Part shown: positions 8,588 to 14,441 of the stretch, one piece after another
Layout: every line of letters starts with the position of its first letter
Position numbering within the stretch: the first letter of the stretch is position 1
Origin: a virus
Virus record (IMG/VR): IMGVR_UViG_3300032285_004733
Coordinates: 1 to 24,878 of that record
DNA length: 24,878 nucleotides
Strand: one strand, 5' to 3'
Translations under genes and position numbers: made by a program
Notes under the pieces: model-generated
Databases searched by the model: none
What the model saw: only the letters and a program-made list of their open reading frames with translations
Told to the model about the DNA's origin: nothing

Positions 8588-9217
8588 ATGTCCAAACAAA
8601 TATTAATAGAATATTTTTCATTCTCACCTTCGCCTCGTTCTTTGAATGAGGCAAAGTTGTCTCCATCAAAAAACTTAGTTGTTTCTGGTGTTGTACAACG
8701 TGCTGAAGCTAAGAATCAAAACGGTAGAGTATACCCTAAAGAAACATTAGAACGTGAAGTAGAAAAATATGTAGCTGGACCAATTGCCGAAAACAGAGCA
8801 TTAGGTGAATTAGACCATCCAGATTCTTCTATTATTAATCTTAAAAACGTAAGCCATAATATTATAAAATTATGGTGGGATGGAGATGATTTGATGGGTG
8901 ATATTGAAGTATTACCAACACCAAGTGGTAATATATTAAAAGAATTATTTTTAAATAATATAACGGTAGGTATTTCTTCACGTGGTATGGGCTCAGTAAA
9001 ACCATTAGGTGAAAATACAGTCGAAGTACAAGATGACTTTGAATTATTATGTTGGGATTTCGTAAGTACACCTTCAACACAAGGTGCTTATATGAGACCA
9101 GTTGGATTAAATGAAAATTTTAATTCATCATTGTTCAAAGGAAACAAATATAATAAAATAAACAATTTAATATCAGAAATTATCTGTTCTCAAACAGGTA
9201 TTTGCTGTATAAAATAA
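8588..9217 (+). CDS. Prohead core protease (gp21-like, peptidase U9/S78-type)
   Basis: This serine protease is activated inside the closed prohead, where it degrades the scaffold and trims capsid proteins before DNA packaging. I choose the ATG at 8588 (209 aa) over an in-frame upstream TTG at 8552, because the twelve extra residues lie inside the previous gene and do not look like family sequence. The fold markers are a conserved VVSGVVQRAEAKNQNGRVYP start to the catalytic domain (residues 31-50), His77 in GELDHPDSS, Ser130/Ser131 in VGISSRGMGS, and Asp157 in LCWDFVSTPS. This His-Ser-Asp order and spacing matches T4 gp21. LIE (residues 6-8) and LNE (19-21) are possible self-cleavage sites. 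The size is close to T4 gp21 (about 212 aa). Confidence 0.92.
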   Translation: MSKQILIEYFSFSPSPRSLNEAKLSPSKNLVVSGVVQRAEAKNQNGRVYPKETLEREVEKYVAGPIAENRALGELDHPDSSIINLKNVSHNIIKLWWDGDDLMGDIEVLPTPSGNILKELFLNNITVGISSRGMGSVKPLGENTVEVQDDFELLCWDFVSTPSTQGAYMRPVGLNENFNSSLFKGNKYNKINNLISEIICSQTGICCIK

Positions 9218-9224
9218 TTTTAGT

Positions 9225-10016
9225 ATGCGTATTAGGATTAAAGAAGATGAGAATCAAGATTTAAAGGATCTCCTTAAAATGGATTATCCTTTATTTGTTA
9301 AAGAATTAGGTGATAACGTTAAAGATCCTAAATTTATTAACGCTATTAAATCTTTATCTGATAAACACCCACTTAATTTTAGAACAGTAGATCCTGTAGT
9401 TGGTAAATTAAAACCAACTCAAAATGAAATTGATGTTGATAAATCATTAAAATTCCCTTTAACTAATCCTACTTCAGCTAAAGTATGTTTAGACGGAGGC
9501 GTAATAGCAGTTGCTGGTAAACGTATTATTACTGGTGGTGGTGGTAAATTCATTATTGATGGTCATCATAGATGGTCTCAAGTATGCGCTTTAAATCCAG
9601 AAGCAAAAATTGCCGCTATTGATTTATCTGATATTAAAGACCCAATGAAAGCTCTTAAAGCAACTCAATTAGGTATTGCAGCTGATTTAGGTAAAATAGA
9701 TACTCAAAAAGTTGAAGGACAAAATTTACTTAAAATGAGTAAAGATGCTTTAATAGCGTATGTTATTAAAACAATTACTCCTGAAGTATTAGAAGTATTT
9801 AAAAAAGCAGGTAAAGGTGATAGTGCAGAAGCAGTAGCCCAATTTATTTGGTCTAATATTGAAAAAATGCAACAAAATAATCAACCAGTATCTGGAGCTC
9901 CTGAACGTGGACTTATGCCACAAACAGATGATGCTAAAAATTGGCAAGACTTAGCACCAAATGTAGATGCTATAAAAGAAATTAATCGCTTGCAAAAATT
10001 AGCAGGCTTAAAATAA
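9225..10016 (+). CDS. ParB/sulfiredoxin-fold domain protein with LAGL C-terminal tail, 263 aa
   Basis: Residues about 55-150 carry the ParB/Srx-like signature: KLKPTQNEIDVDKS (62-75), a glycine-rich turn GGGGK (104-108) and DGHHRW (112-117). In this superfamily the latter loop binds nucleotide or phosphate, and in some members it supports CTPase or nuclease activity. The N-terminal 50 residues are a charged helix pair, and the C-terminal 100 are helical and polar. The very end, INRLQKLAGLK, is a short peptide shared with the scaffold C-terminus and with the N-terminus of the protein at 6067, suggesting the domain is recruited to the prohead. No helix-turn-helix is seen, so a partition role is unlikely. 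The gene lies 7 bases after the protease and is closed by a strong terminator. The enzymatic activity is unknown. Confidence 0.82.
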   Translation: MRIRIKEDENQDLKDLLKMDYPLFVKELGDNVKDPKFINAIKSLSDKHPLNFRTVDPVVGKLKPTQNEIDVDKSLKFPLTNPTSAKVCLDGGVIAVAGKRIITGGGGKFIIDGHHRWSQVCALNPEAKIAAIDLSDIKDPMKALKATQLGIAADLGKIDTQKVEGQNLLKMSKDALIAYVIKTITPEVLEVFKKAGKGDSAEAVAQFIWSNIEKMQQNNQPVSGAPERGLMPQTDDAKNWQDLAPNVDAIKEINRLQKLAGLK

Positions 10017-10022
10017 TTCCCC

Positions 10023-10043
10023 TCCATCGATAGTATCGTTGGA
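10023..10043 (+). other. Imperfect hairpin preceding the terminator
   Basis: TCCATCGAT and ATCGTTGGA form a 9-bp stem with one T-T mismatch around a 3-base loop, immediately upstream of the terminator stem at 10046. It may protect the 3' end of the mRNA or help termination; I cannot say which. Confidence 0.4.
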
Positions 10044-10045
10044 TT

Positions 10046-10078
10046 GACCCAGCCCTGTAAGGCTGGGTCTCGTTTTTT
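10046..10078 (+). terminator. Rho-independent terminator after the protease/ParB-like gene block
   Basis: A perfect 9-bp GC-rich stem (GACCCAGCC / GGCTGGGTC) with a 6-base loop CTGTAA, followed by TCG and six T. It ends the transcript covering the core-region genes and separates it from the scaffold-capsid unit. Confidence 0.88.
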
Positions 10079-10206
10079 CGCTTTTCCTATACTTGCATAT
10101 ATTTATGAATATCCCCATATGAGATCTCCAATATCTCATTAATTAAACATTTATAATCTTATATTGCTTCCCCAAATTTAATAAGCAATCACAGGAGAAT
10201 TTCAAG
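10079..10206 (+). promoter_or_regulatory. Leader region of the scaffold-capsid unit
   Basis: A gene-free stretch between the terminator and the scaffold start. It holds two near-matches to the ATATTTATA element (ATATTTATG at 10099-10107 and ACATTTATA at 10147-10155). It also holds two 7-bp inverted repeats: ATGAGAT/ATCTCAT with a 7-base loop at 10119-10139, and ATTGCTT/AAGCAAT with a 13-base loop at 10163-10189. A Shine-Dalgarno AGGAG follows at 10193-10197. This is the longest and most structured leader in the window, ahead of what should be its two most highly expressed genes. Promoter and hairpin roles are inferred. Confidence 0.55.
10193..10197 (+). promoter_or_regulatory. Shine-Dalgarno AGGAG of the scaffold gene
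   Basis: AGGAG lies 9 bases before the ATG at 10207. It is the only clear Shine-Dalgarno I see before any gene in this window; all others have A/T-rich leaders without one. Confidence 0.7.
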
Positions 10207-11328
10207 ATGACAAATCAAGAATTATTCAAGCAAGCAATTGCTGACGCTAAATCTGTACGTGATGCAGCAGTAGCGAATGCCAAAGCCGCTCTTGAAGAAA
10301 CTTTCACTCCAAGAATCATGAACATGCTTTCTGCTAAACTCAATGAGTTAGAAGAAGATATGGAAGAAGAAGGTAAGAAAGTTGAAGAAGAAGGCTTAGA
10401 AAACAATTATGGTTATGAAGGTGGAAAACAAAAACCTGAAATCGAAGAAGAAAACTACGAAGAAGGTAAAATGGAAGAAGCCGACCTTGAAGAAATTTTA
10501 GCTGAACTCGAAGCCGAGGAAGAAGGTAAAATGGAAGAAGGTAAAAAAGAAAAAGAAGAGGAAAGTAAAAAAGTTGAAGAATCTGCTGACGCTGACGCTG
10601 ACGACAAAATGGAAGAAGCTAAAGACGACGAAGCTAAAGAAGACGACGAAATTACCGAACTCACTGTTGACGAACTTAAAGACATTATTCGTGACGTATT
10701 AAAAGACGTTTTGGATAGTGAAGACGGAGAAGACCACGCTGAACCAGATGCTGATAACGCAGGTGGTGAAAGTGATCATGATGCCGATAATGCTGATGAA
10801 GATTCAATTAGCTTAGATGAACTTTTAGCCGAACTTGATAAAGAAGAAGAAGGCAAGAAAGTAGAAGAAGCTAAAAAAGAAGAAGAAGAAGGTAAAATGG
10901 AAGAAGGTAAGAAGAAAGACATGAAAGACATGGAAGAAGGTAAGAAAAAAGACATGGAAGAAGCTAAAAAAGATAAAAAAGATCTTGAAGAAGCTATCAA
11001 AACCATTAAATTCTTACAATCTGAACTTAATGAAGTTAATCTTTTAAATGCTAAACTTCTCTACACAAACAAAATCTTCAAAGCTAAAACTTTAAGTGAA
11101 GTTCAAAAAGTAAAAGTGGTTAAATCACTTGACAAAGCTACAAATGTTAAAGAAGCTAAAACTATTTATGATACTTTAGTTGAATCTTTAACAACCAAAG
11201 CTAAGTCTAACATTAGAGAATCAGTTGGATTTGCTTCTAAAGCAGTAGGTGTTGCACCTAAACAACCAATTGTAGAAAGCGACGCCGCTATTCGTCGTAT
11301 GCAACAATTAGCAGGTATTATTAAATAA
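10207..11328 (+). CDS. Prohead scaffold / core protein (gp22-like)
   Basis: The main internal scaffold on which the capsid shell assembles; in T4 it is destroyed by the prohead protease before packaging. The 373 aa begin with a basic helical part, then a very acidic Glu/Lys/Asp tract (about residues 45-260) made of repeats around MEEGKK and KKVEEA, with many L-x-E sites (LNE, LAE) suitable for gp21-type cleavage. The C-terminal 110 residues are a less charged helical domain (FLQSELNEVNLLNAKLLYTN, residues about 269-288) ending RRMQQLAGIIK, a likely shell-contact peptide. Position directly before the capsid gene and extreme acidity both match gp22. Isoleucine is written ATT or ATC, not ATA, unlike most genes here. 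T4 gp22 is about 269 aa, so this one is longer. Confidence 0.88.
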   Translation: MTNQELFKQAIADAKSVRDAAVANAKAALEETFTPRIMNMLSAKLNELEEDMEEEGKKVEEEGLENNYGYEGGKQKPEIEEENYEEGKMEEADLEEILAELEAEEEGKMEEGKKEKEEESKKVEESADADADDKMEEAKDDEAKEDDEITELTVDELKDIIRDVLKDVLDSEDGEDHAEPDADNAGGESDHDADNADEDSISLDELLAELDKEEEGKKVEEAKKEEEEGKMEEGKKKDMKDMEEGKKKDMEEAKKDKKDLEEAIKTIKFLQSELNEVNLLNAKLLYTNKIFKAKTLSEVQKVKVVKSLDKATNVKEAKTIYDTLVESLTTKAKSNIRESVGFASKAVGVAPKQPIVESDAAIRRMQQLAGIIK

Positions 11329-11357
11329 ACAAAAAACAATTTTAAATTCATTCAAAA

Positions 11358-13013
11358 ATGAGTACAGTTCAATCTTTAATCGAATCTGCTAACCCATGGC
11401 AGTCACAGCAAGGCGATGCTAATCGCTTAGCTAAAAAATGGGATAAATCAGGTTTGTTGGAAGGTCTTAAAGATCACGACAAATCTAACATGGCAATGAT
11501 GCTTGAAAGTCAAGCAAAACAATTAGTAGTAGAATCTTCTCAAACTGGTACTGGTGGTACATTTGCTCCAGGTACAGGTGAACAATGGGCTGGCGTTGCT
11601 CTTCCATTGGTTCGTAAAGTGTTTGGTCAGATTGCTTCTAAAGAGTTCGTTTCAGTTCAACCAATGTCTCTACCAGCTGGTTTAGTATTCTATCTTGATT
11701 TCCAATACGGAACAACTAAGAATCCTTTCTCTTCTGGTGATTCTATGTATGGTACTGCTGATGCAACTGAAGGATTTGGTAACTTAGCTTCTGGTGGTCT
11801 TTATGGCTCTGGTCGTTTTGGTTATTCAATCAACCAATTCTCTGCTTCTGTAACTGTAACTACAGCTTCTGATGTAGCTTCAGCTTCTTTTGCTCAGATT
11901 GGATTTGATTCTAACTATTCTTCTTCTATCGTTGGTGGTTCTGATACTGCTTTATCAACTGTTAAAGCTATCACAATCGCAACTTCATCTATCAGTGTTA
12001 ATTTAGATTACAATGCTGTTAAAGCTATCTCTATTATCTCTGGTTCTATTGTTGAAGCTGATAACTTACATCAATTTGCTTATTTAAGTGGTGGTAATGT
12101 AGTATTATTCGTTTCTGCTTCTTCAGCTGAAGTAGCTGGACCAACTTCTGTTACTACTGTTTATTACAATAAGAAAACTGCTGATAACGCACGTGGTGAC
12201 TTCGAAGACGGAGCTGCTTATTCTAATACAGGTGGTGCTGCAGGTGTTGCTATTTCTATTCCAGAAATCAACGTTCAACTTCGTTCTGAAACTATTGCTG
12301 CTAAAACTCGTAAGTTAAAAGCACAATGGACTCCGGAATTTGCTCAAGACTTGAACGCTTACCAAAATCTTGATGCTGAAGCTGAATTGACTAGCATGTT
12401 AAGTGAGTACATCTCTCTTGAGATCGACCTTGAAATCTTAGACATGTTAATTGAGAATGCTCCAATTCAAGAATTCTGGTCTGCTAAAGTTGGTAACCAA
12501 ATTAATGGTAACAACCAATCTTTTGTTTCAAATACATCTGGTGTTTATTACACTCAAATGACATGGTTCCAAACTTTAGGTATTAAATTACAAAAAGTTT
12601 CTAACCAAATCCACCAAAGAACTTTACGTGGTGGTGCTAACTTCATGGTTGTTTCTCCAAACGTAGCTACTATCCTTGAATCAATTCCTGGATTTGCAGC
12701 TGATACTGATGGCGCAGCAGATAACATGAAATATGCATTTGGTGTTCAGAAAATTGGTCAATTGAATAGTCGTTACAAAGTATATAAGAATCCTTATATG
12801 ATCGAGAACGTTATTCTTATGGGCTTCCGTGGTAACCAATTCCTTGAGACTGGTGCCGTTTATGCTCCATATATTCCATTGATTATGACTCCATTGGTAT
12901 ACGATCCAAATACCTTCACTCCACGTAAAGGTATCATGACTCGTTATGCTAAGAAAATGGTACGTCCTGAATTCTACGGTAAGGTATTAATAGCTGATTT
13001 AAACGCTATCTAA
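11358..13013 (+). CDS. Major capsid protein (gp23-like)
   Basis: This HK97-fold protein forms the hexamers of the head. The 551 aa are close to T4 gp23 (521 aa). The clearest family block is residues about 314-350, beginning AKTRKLKAQWTPEFAQDL and continuing with DAEAELTSMLS, matching the gp23 'AKTR.LKAEYT.ELAQDL...DAE.EL' pattern. The N-terminal 60 or so residues are a charged helical delta-like region with LIE (7-9), LLE and LVVE (about 54-57) before SSQTGTGGTFAPG; cleavage near LVVE is the best guess by analogy with gp23 maturation after Glu65. Residues about 135-290 form a Ser/Thr/Val-rich insertion. Codon use is biased (almost no ATA, many C-ending codons), fitting high expression. It lies 29 bases after the scaffold, and a terminator follows. 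Confidence 0.95.
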   Translation: MSTVQSLIESANPWQSQQGDANRLAKKWDKSGLLEGLKDHDKSNMAMMLESQAKQLVVESSQTGTGGTFAPGTGEQWAGVALPLVRKVFGQIASKEFVSVQPMSLPAGLVFYLDFQYGTTKNPFSSGDSMYGTADATEGFGNLASGGLYGSGRFGYSINQFSASVTVTTASDVASASFAQIGFDSNYSSSIVGGSDTALSTVKAITIATSSISVNLDYNAVKAISIISGSIVEADNLHQFAYLSGGNVVLFVSASSAEVAGPTSVTTVYYNKKTADNARGDFEDGAAYSNTGGAAGVAISIPEINVQLRSETIAAKTRKLKAQWTPEFAQDLNAYQNLDAEAELTSMLSEYISLEIDLEILDMLIENAPIQEFWSAKVGNQINGNNQSFVSNTSGVYYTQMTWFQTLGIKLQKVSNQIHQRTLRGGANFMVVSPNVATILESIPGFAADTDGAADNMKYAFGVQKIGQLNSRYKVYKNPYMIENVILMGFRGNQFLETGAVYAPYIPLIMTPLVYDPNTFTPRKGIMTRYAKKMVRPEFYGKVLIADLNAI

Positions 13014-13041
13014 ATATAACTGATCTAGAATCATAAAAAAT

Positions 13042-13073
13042 AACCCGGCCTTTTGTTAGGTCGGGTTTTTTTT
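13042..13073 (+). terminator. Rho-independent terminator after the capsid gene
   Basis: AACCCGGCC / GGTCGGGTT forms a 9-bp stem with one G-U pair and an 8-base loop, followed by a run of T. An ATATTTATA element begins three bases after the T run, so the end of one unit and the start of the next are adjacent. Confidence 0.87.
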
Positions 13074-13075
13074 AT

Positions 13076-13084
13076 ATATTTATA
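13076..13084 (+). promoter_or_regulatory. ATATTTATA element after the capsid terminator
   Basis: An exact nonamer directly after the capsid terminator and 26 bases before the next ATG. The downstream bases CTGGAATAA are nearly identical to those after the copy at 14413 (TTGGAATAA), extending the shared block to about 18 bases with one difference. This is one of the two strongest placements for a promoter role. Confidence 0.6.
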
Positions 13085-13110
13085 CTGGAATAAATTACAT
13101 TTAGAAAAAT

Positions 13111-13647
13111 ATGCAAAATCAAATAGATATCGCTAAACATCCTTATGGATTAGGTGGTGGAACAATATTAACAGGATCAATGTCTACATCTGGAGATTAT
13201 TTTTGGTTTTATCCAATATCTTCTTCAGTATCTACTCTTAAAATGGCTGACCCAGCAGGTACTATACCAAGCACAGCGTATCCAAATGGTGTAGGAGTAT
13301 ATGGGTATATTACAGAAATAACTCAATCATCAGGAGCTTCTATAGTTTATTTAGGGGCGCCAAGTGAGCCAAGATATAATACTTTTGTACCTTATCCTAG
13401 TTTAACACCTAGTATAACTAAAACAATTAGTGTAACACCTAGTGCGACTTTACCAATTAGTGTTTCAGTAACACCTAGCATAAGTTTAACACCTAGTATA
13501 ACACCTAGTATAACCGCAACACCTAGTATAACACTTACTCCAAGTATTTCAAGAACACCTAGTATAAGTTTAACACCTAGTGTAACACCAAGTATTTCAA
13601 AAACACCTAGCATAACACCTAGTATAACACCAAGTCGTATACCATAA
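13111..13647 (+). CDS. Putative head decoration protein with Ser/Thr-Pro repeat tail, 178 aa
   Basis: Two parts are visible. Residues 1-95 look like a small beta-rich domain (GGGTILTGSMSTSGDYFWFY, then YGYITEITQSSGASIVYLGA). Residues about 96-178 are nothing but TPSI(S/T)x units of four or six residues, such as TPSISLTPSITPSITATPS. Such Ser/Thr-Pro tracts are usually extended and surface-exposed, and can be glycosylated in some systems. There is no signal peptide or membrane segment. The gene is its own transcription unit, with a terminator and ATATTTATA element on the 5' side and a terminator on the 3' side, immediately after the capsid gene. A capsid-surface (Hoc-like) decoration role fits this position, but that is inference; no named family is recognised. 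A related repeat occurs in the neck protein at 16476. Confidence 0.75.
   Translation: MQNQIDIAKHPYGLGGGTILTGSMSTSGDYFWFYPISSSVSTLKMADPAGTIPSTAYPNGVGVYGYITEITQSSGASIVYLGAPSEPRYNTFVPYPSLTPSITKTISVTPSATLPISVSVTPSISLTPSITPSITATPSITLTPSISRTPSISLTPSVTPSISKTPSITPSITPSRIP
13396..13644 (+). repeat. TPSI(S/T)x repeat tract
   Basis: About a dozen units of TPS plus one or three residues (4- or 6-residue spacing), ending TPSITPSRIP. At DNA level ACACCTAGTATAA-type units recur, so the tract could change length by slippage or recombination. Confidence 0.85.
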
Positions 13648-13671
13648 TTAATTTTTTATTATAAAATAAAG

Positions 13672-13696
13672 ACCCGAGCATACGCTCGGGTTTTTT
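13672..13696 (+). terminator. Rho-independent terminator after the Ser/Thr-Pro repeat gene
   Basis: A perfect 8-bp stem ACCCGAGC / GCTCGGGT with a 4-base loop ATAC and a six-T tail. It is followed five bases later by an ATATTTATA element. Confidence 0.9.
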
Positions 13697-13700
13697 ATTC

Positions 13701-13709
13701 ATATTTATA
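13701..13709 (+). promoter_or_regulatory. ATATTTATA element upstream of the PhoH-like gene
   Basis: An exact nonamer just after the terminator T run and 15 bases before the chosen ATG at 13725. Terminator followed at once by this element is the same arrangement as at 13042-13084. Confidence 0.6.
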
Positions 13710-13724
13710 TTAAACATATTGTTT

Positions 13725-14393
13725 ATGAAGGAACCAAATCGTGAGCGTAAAAATGATATTAAACTAATTAATGCATTACAATTAAATGAAGAACAAAAAG
13801 AAGCAAAACGATTAATAGTAGAAAACCAAATAGTAATAGTCACAGGTAGAGCAGGCAGCGGTAAATCATTAGTATGCGCTCAATCAGCATTAGATTTCCT
13901 TAAGAAAAAACAAATTAGTTGTATTTACAATACAAGAGCAGCAATTGAAGTAGGCAAATCATTAGGATATTTACCAGGCGCATTAAGTGAAAAATTTGAT
14001 CCATACATGGAAGCACTTATTGAAAATCTTAACAAATGTTGCTCTAATAAAACTGAAGTACCTAACCTTATAGAAGAAGGTAAAATTAAAGCATTACCAG
14101 TACAATTTATACGTGGTAAAACAATTGACGATATATTAATTGTTGAAGAGGCCCAAAATTTAACTAAAGGTGAAATGTTAGCTATATTAACACGTTTAGG
14201 TAAAACCGGTAAAATCGTTATTAATGGCGACAATGAACAAACTGATATCAAATCATCAACTGGAGAAATGAATGGTTTATCTTATGCTATTGAACTATCT
14301 AAAAAAATTGAAGAAATTAAATGGATCAAATTAAAAGAAAATCATAGATCCGATTTAGTGGGTAAAATATTAGAATACGAGTACGGAAAATAA
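13725..14393 (+). CDS. phoH: PhoH-like P-loop ATPase
   Basis: PhoH-family proteins are P-loop ATPases related to the nucleotide-binding half of superfamily 1 helicases; they are frequent in marine phages, but their phage role is unsettled. I choose the ATG at 13725 (222 aa) over an in-frame TTG two codons earlier. Walker A is GRAGSGKS at residues 41-48, Walker B is ILIVEEAQN (about 142-150), and a later sensor-type stretch is IVINGDNEQTDIKS (about 164-177). The C-terminal KENHRSDLVGKIL carries the Arg typical of the family's last motif. The gene is isolated between a terminator and the neck gene cluster, with its own ATATTTATA element, and no other metabolic gene accompanies it. The family call is strong; the function in infection is unknown. 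Confidence 0.92.
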   Translation: MKEPNRERKNDIKLINALQLNEEQKEAKRLIVENQIVIVTGRAGSGKSLVCAQSALDFLKKKQISCIYNTRAAIEVGKSLGYLPGALSEKFDPYMEALIENLNKCCSNKTEVPNLIEEGKIKALPVQFIRGKTIDDILIVEEAQNLTKGEMLAILTRLGKTGKIVINGDNEQTDIKSSTGEMNGLSYAIELSKKIEEIKWIKLKENHRSDLVGKILEYEYGK

Positions 14394-14412
14394 AATTGTT
14401 TAATATTTAGCA

Positions 14413-14421
14413 ATATTTATA
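14413..14421 (+). promoter_or_regulatory. ATATTTATA element upstream of the neck gene cluster
   Basis: An exact nonamer in the 48-base gap after phoH, 20 bases before the ATG at 14442, followed by TTGGAATAA as at the 13076 copy. It would drive the gp13-14-15-fibre gene series. No terminator is visible after phoH, so read-through is also possible. Confidence 0.55.
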
Positions 14422-14441
14422 TTGGAATAATACTAATATAA

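Noticed and set aside
13392-13613. Minus-strand frame with LGV repeats opposite the TPS repeat
   Set aside because: The ILGV pattern is simply the reverse reading of the TPS codons, and the flanking terminators and promoter-like elements are oriented for the + strand.
1521-14251. Open frames of 60-110 codons on the minus strand across the structural genes (for example 1521-1736, 6115-6414, 13925-14251)
   Set aside because: All lie opposite well-supported + strand genes. They have compositions that mirror the opposite strand (runs of Ser, Phe or Leu opposite Glu/Lys codons) and no recognisable protein features.
14394-14441. A terminator after phoH
   Set aside because: No GC-rich stem followed by a T run is present in the 48-base gap; only the ATATTTATA element is seen there.
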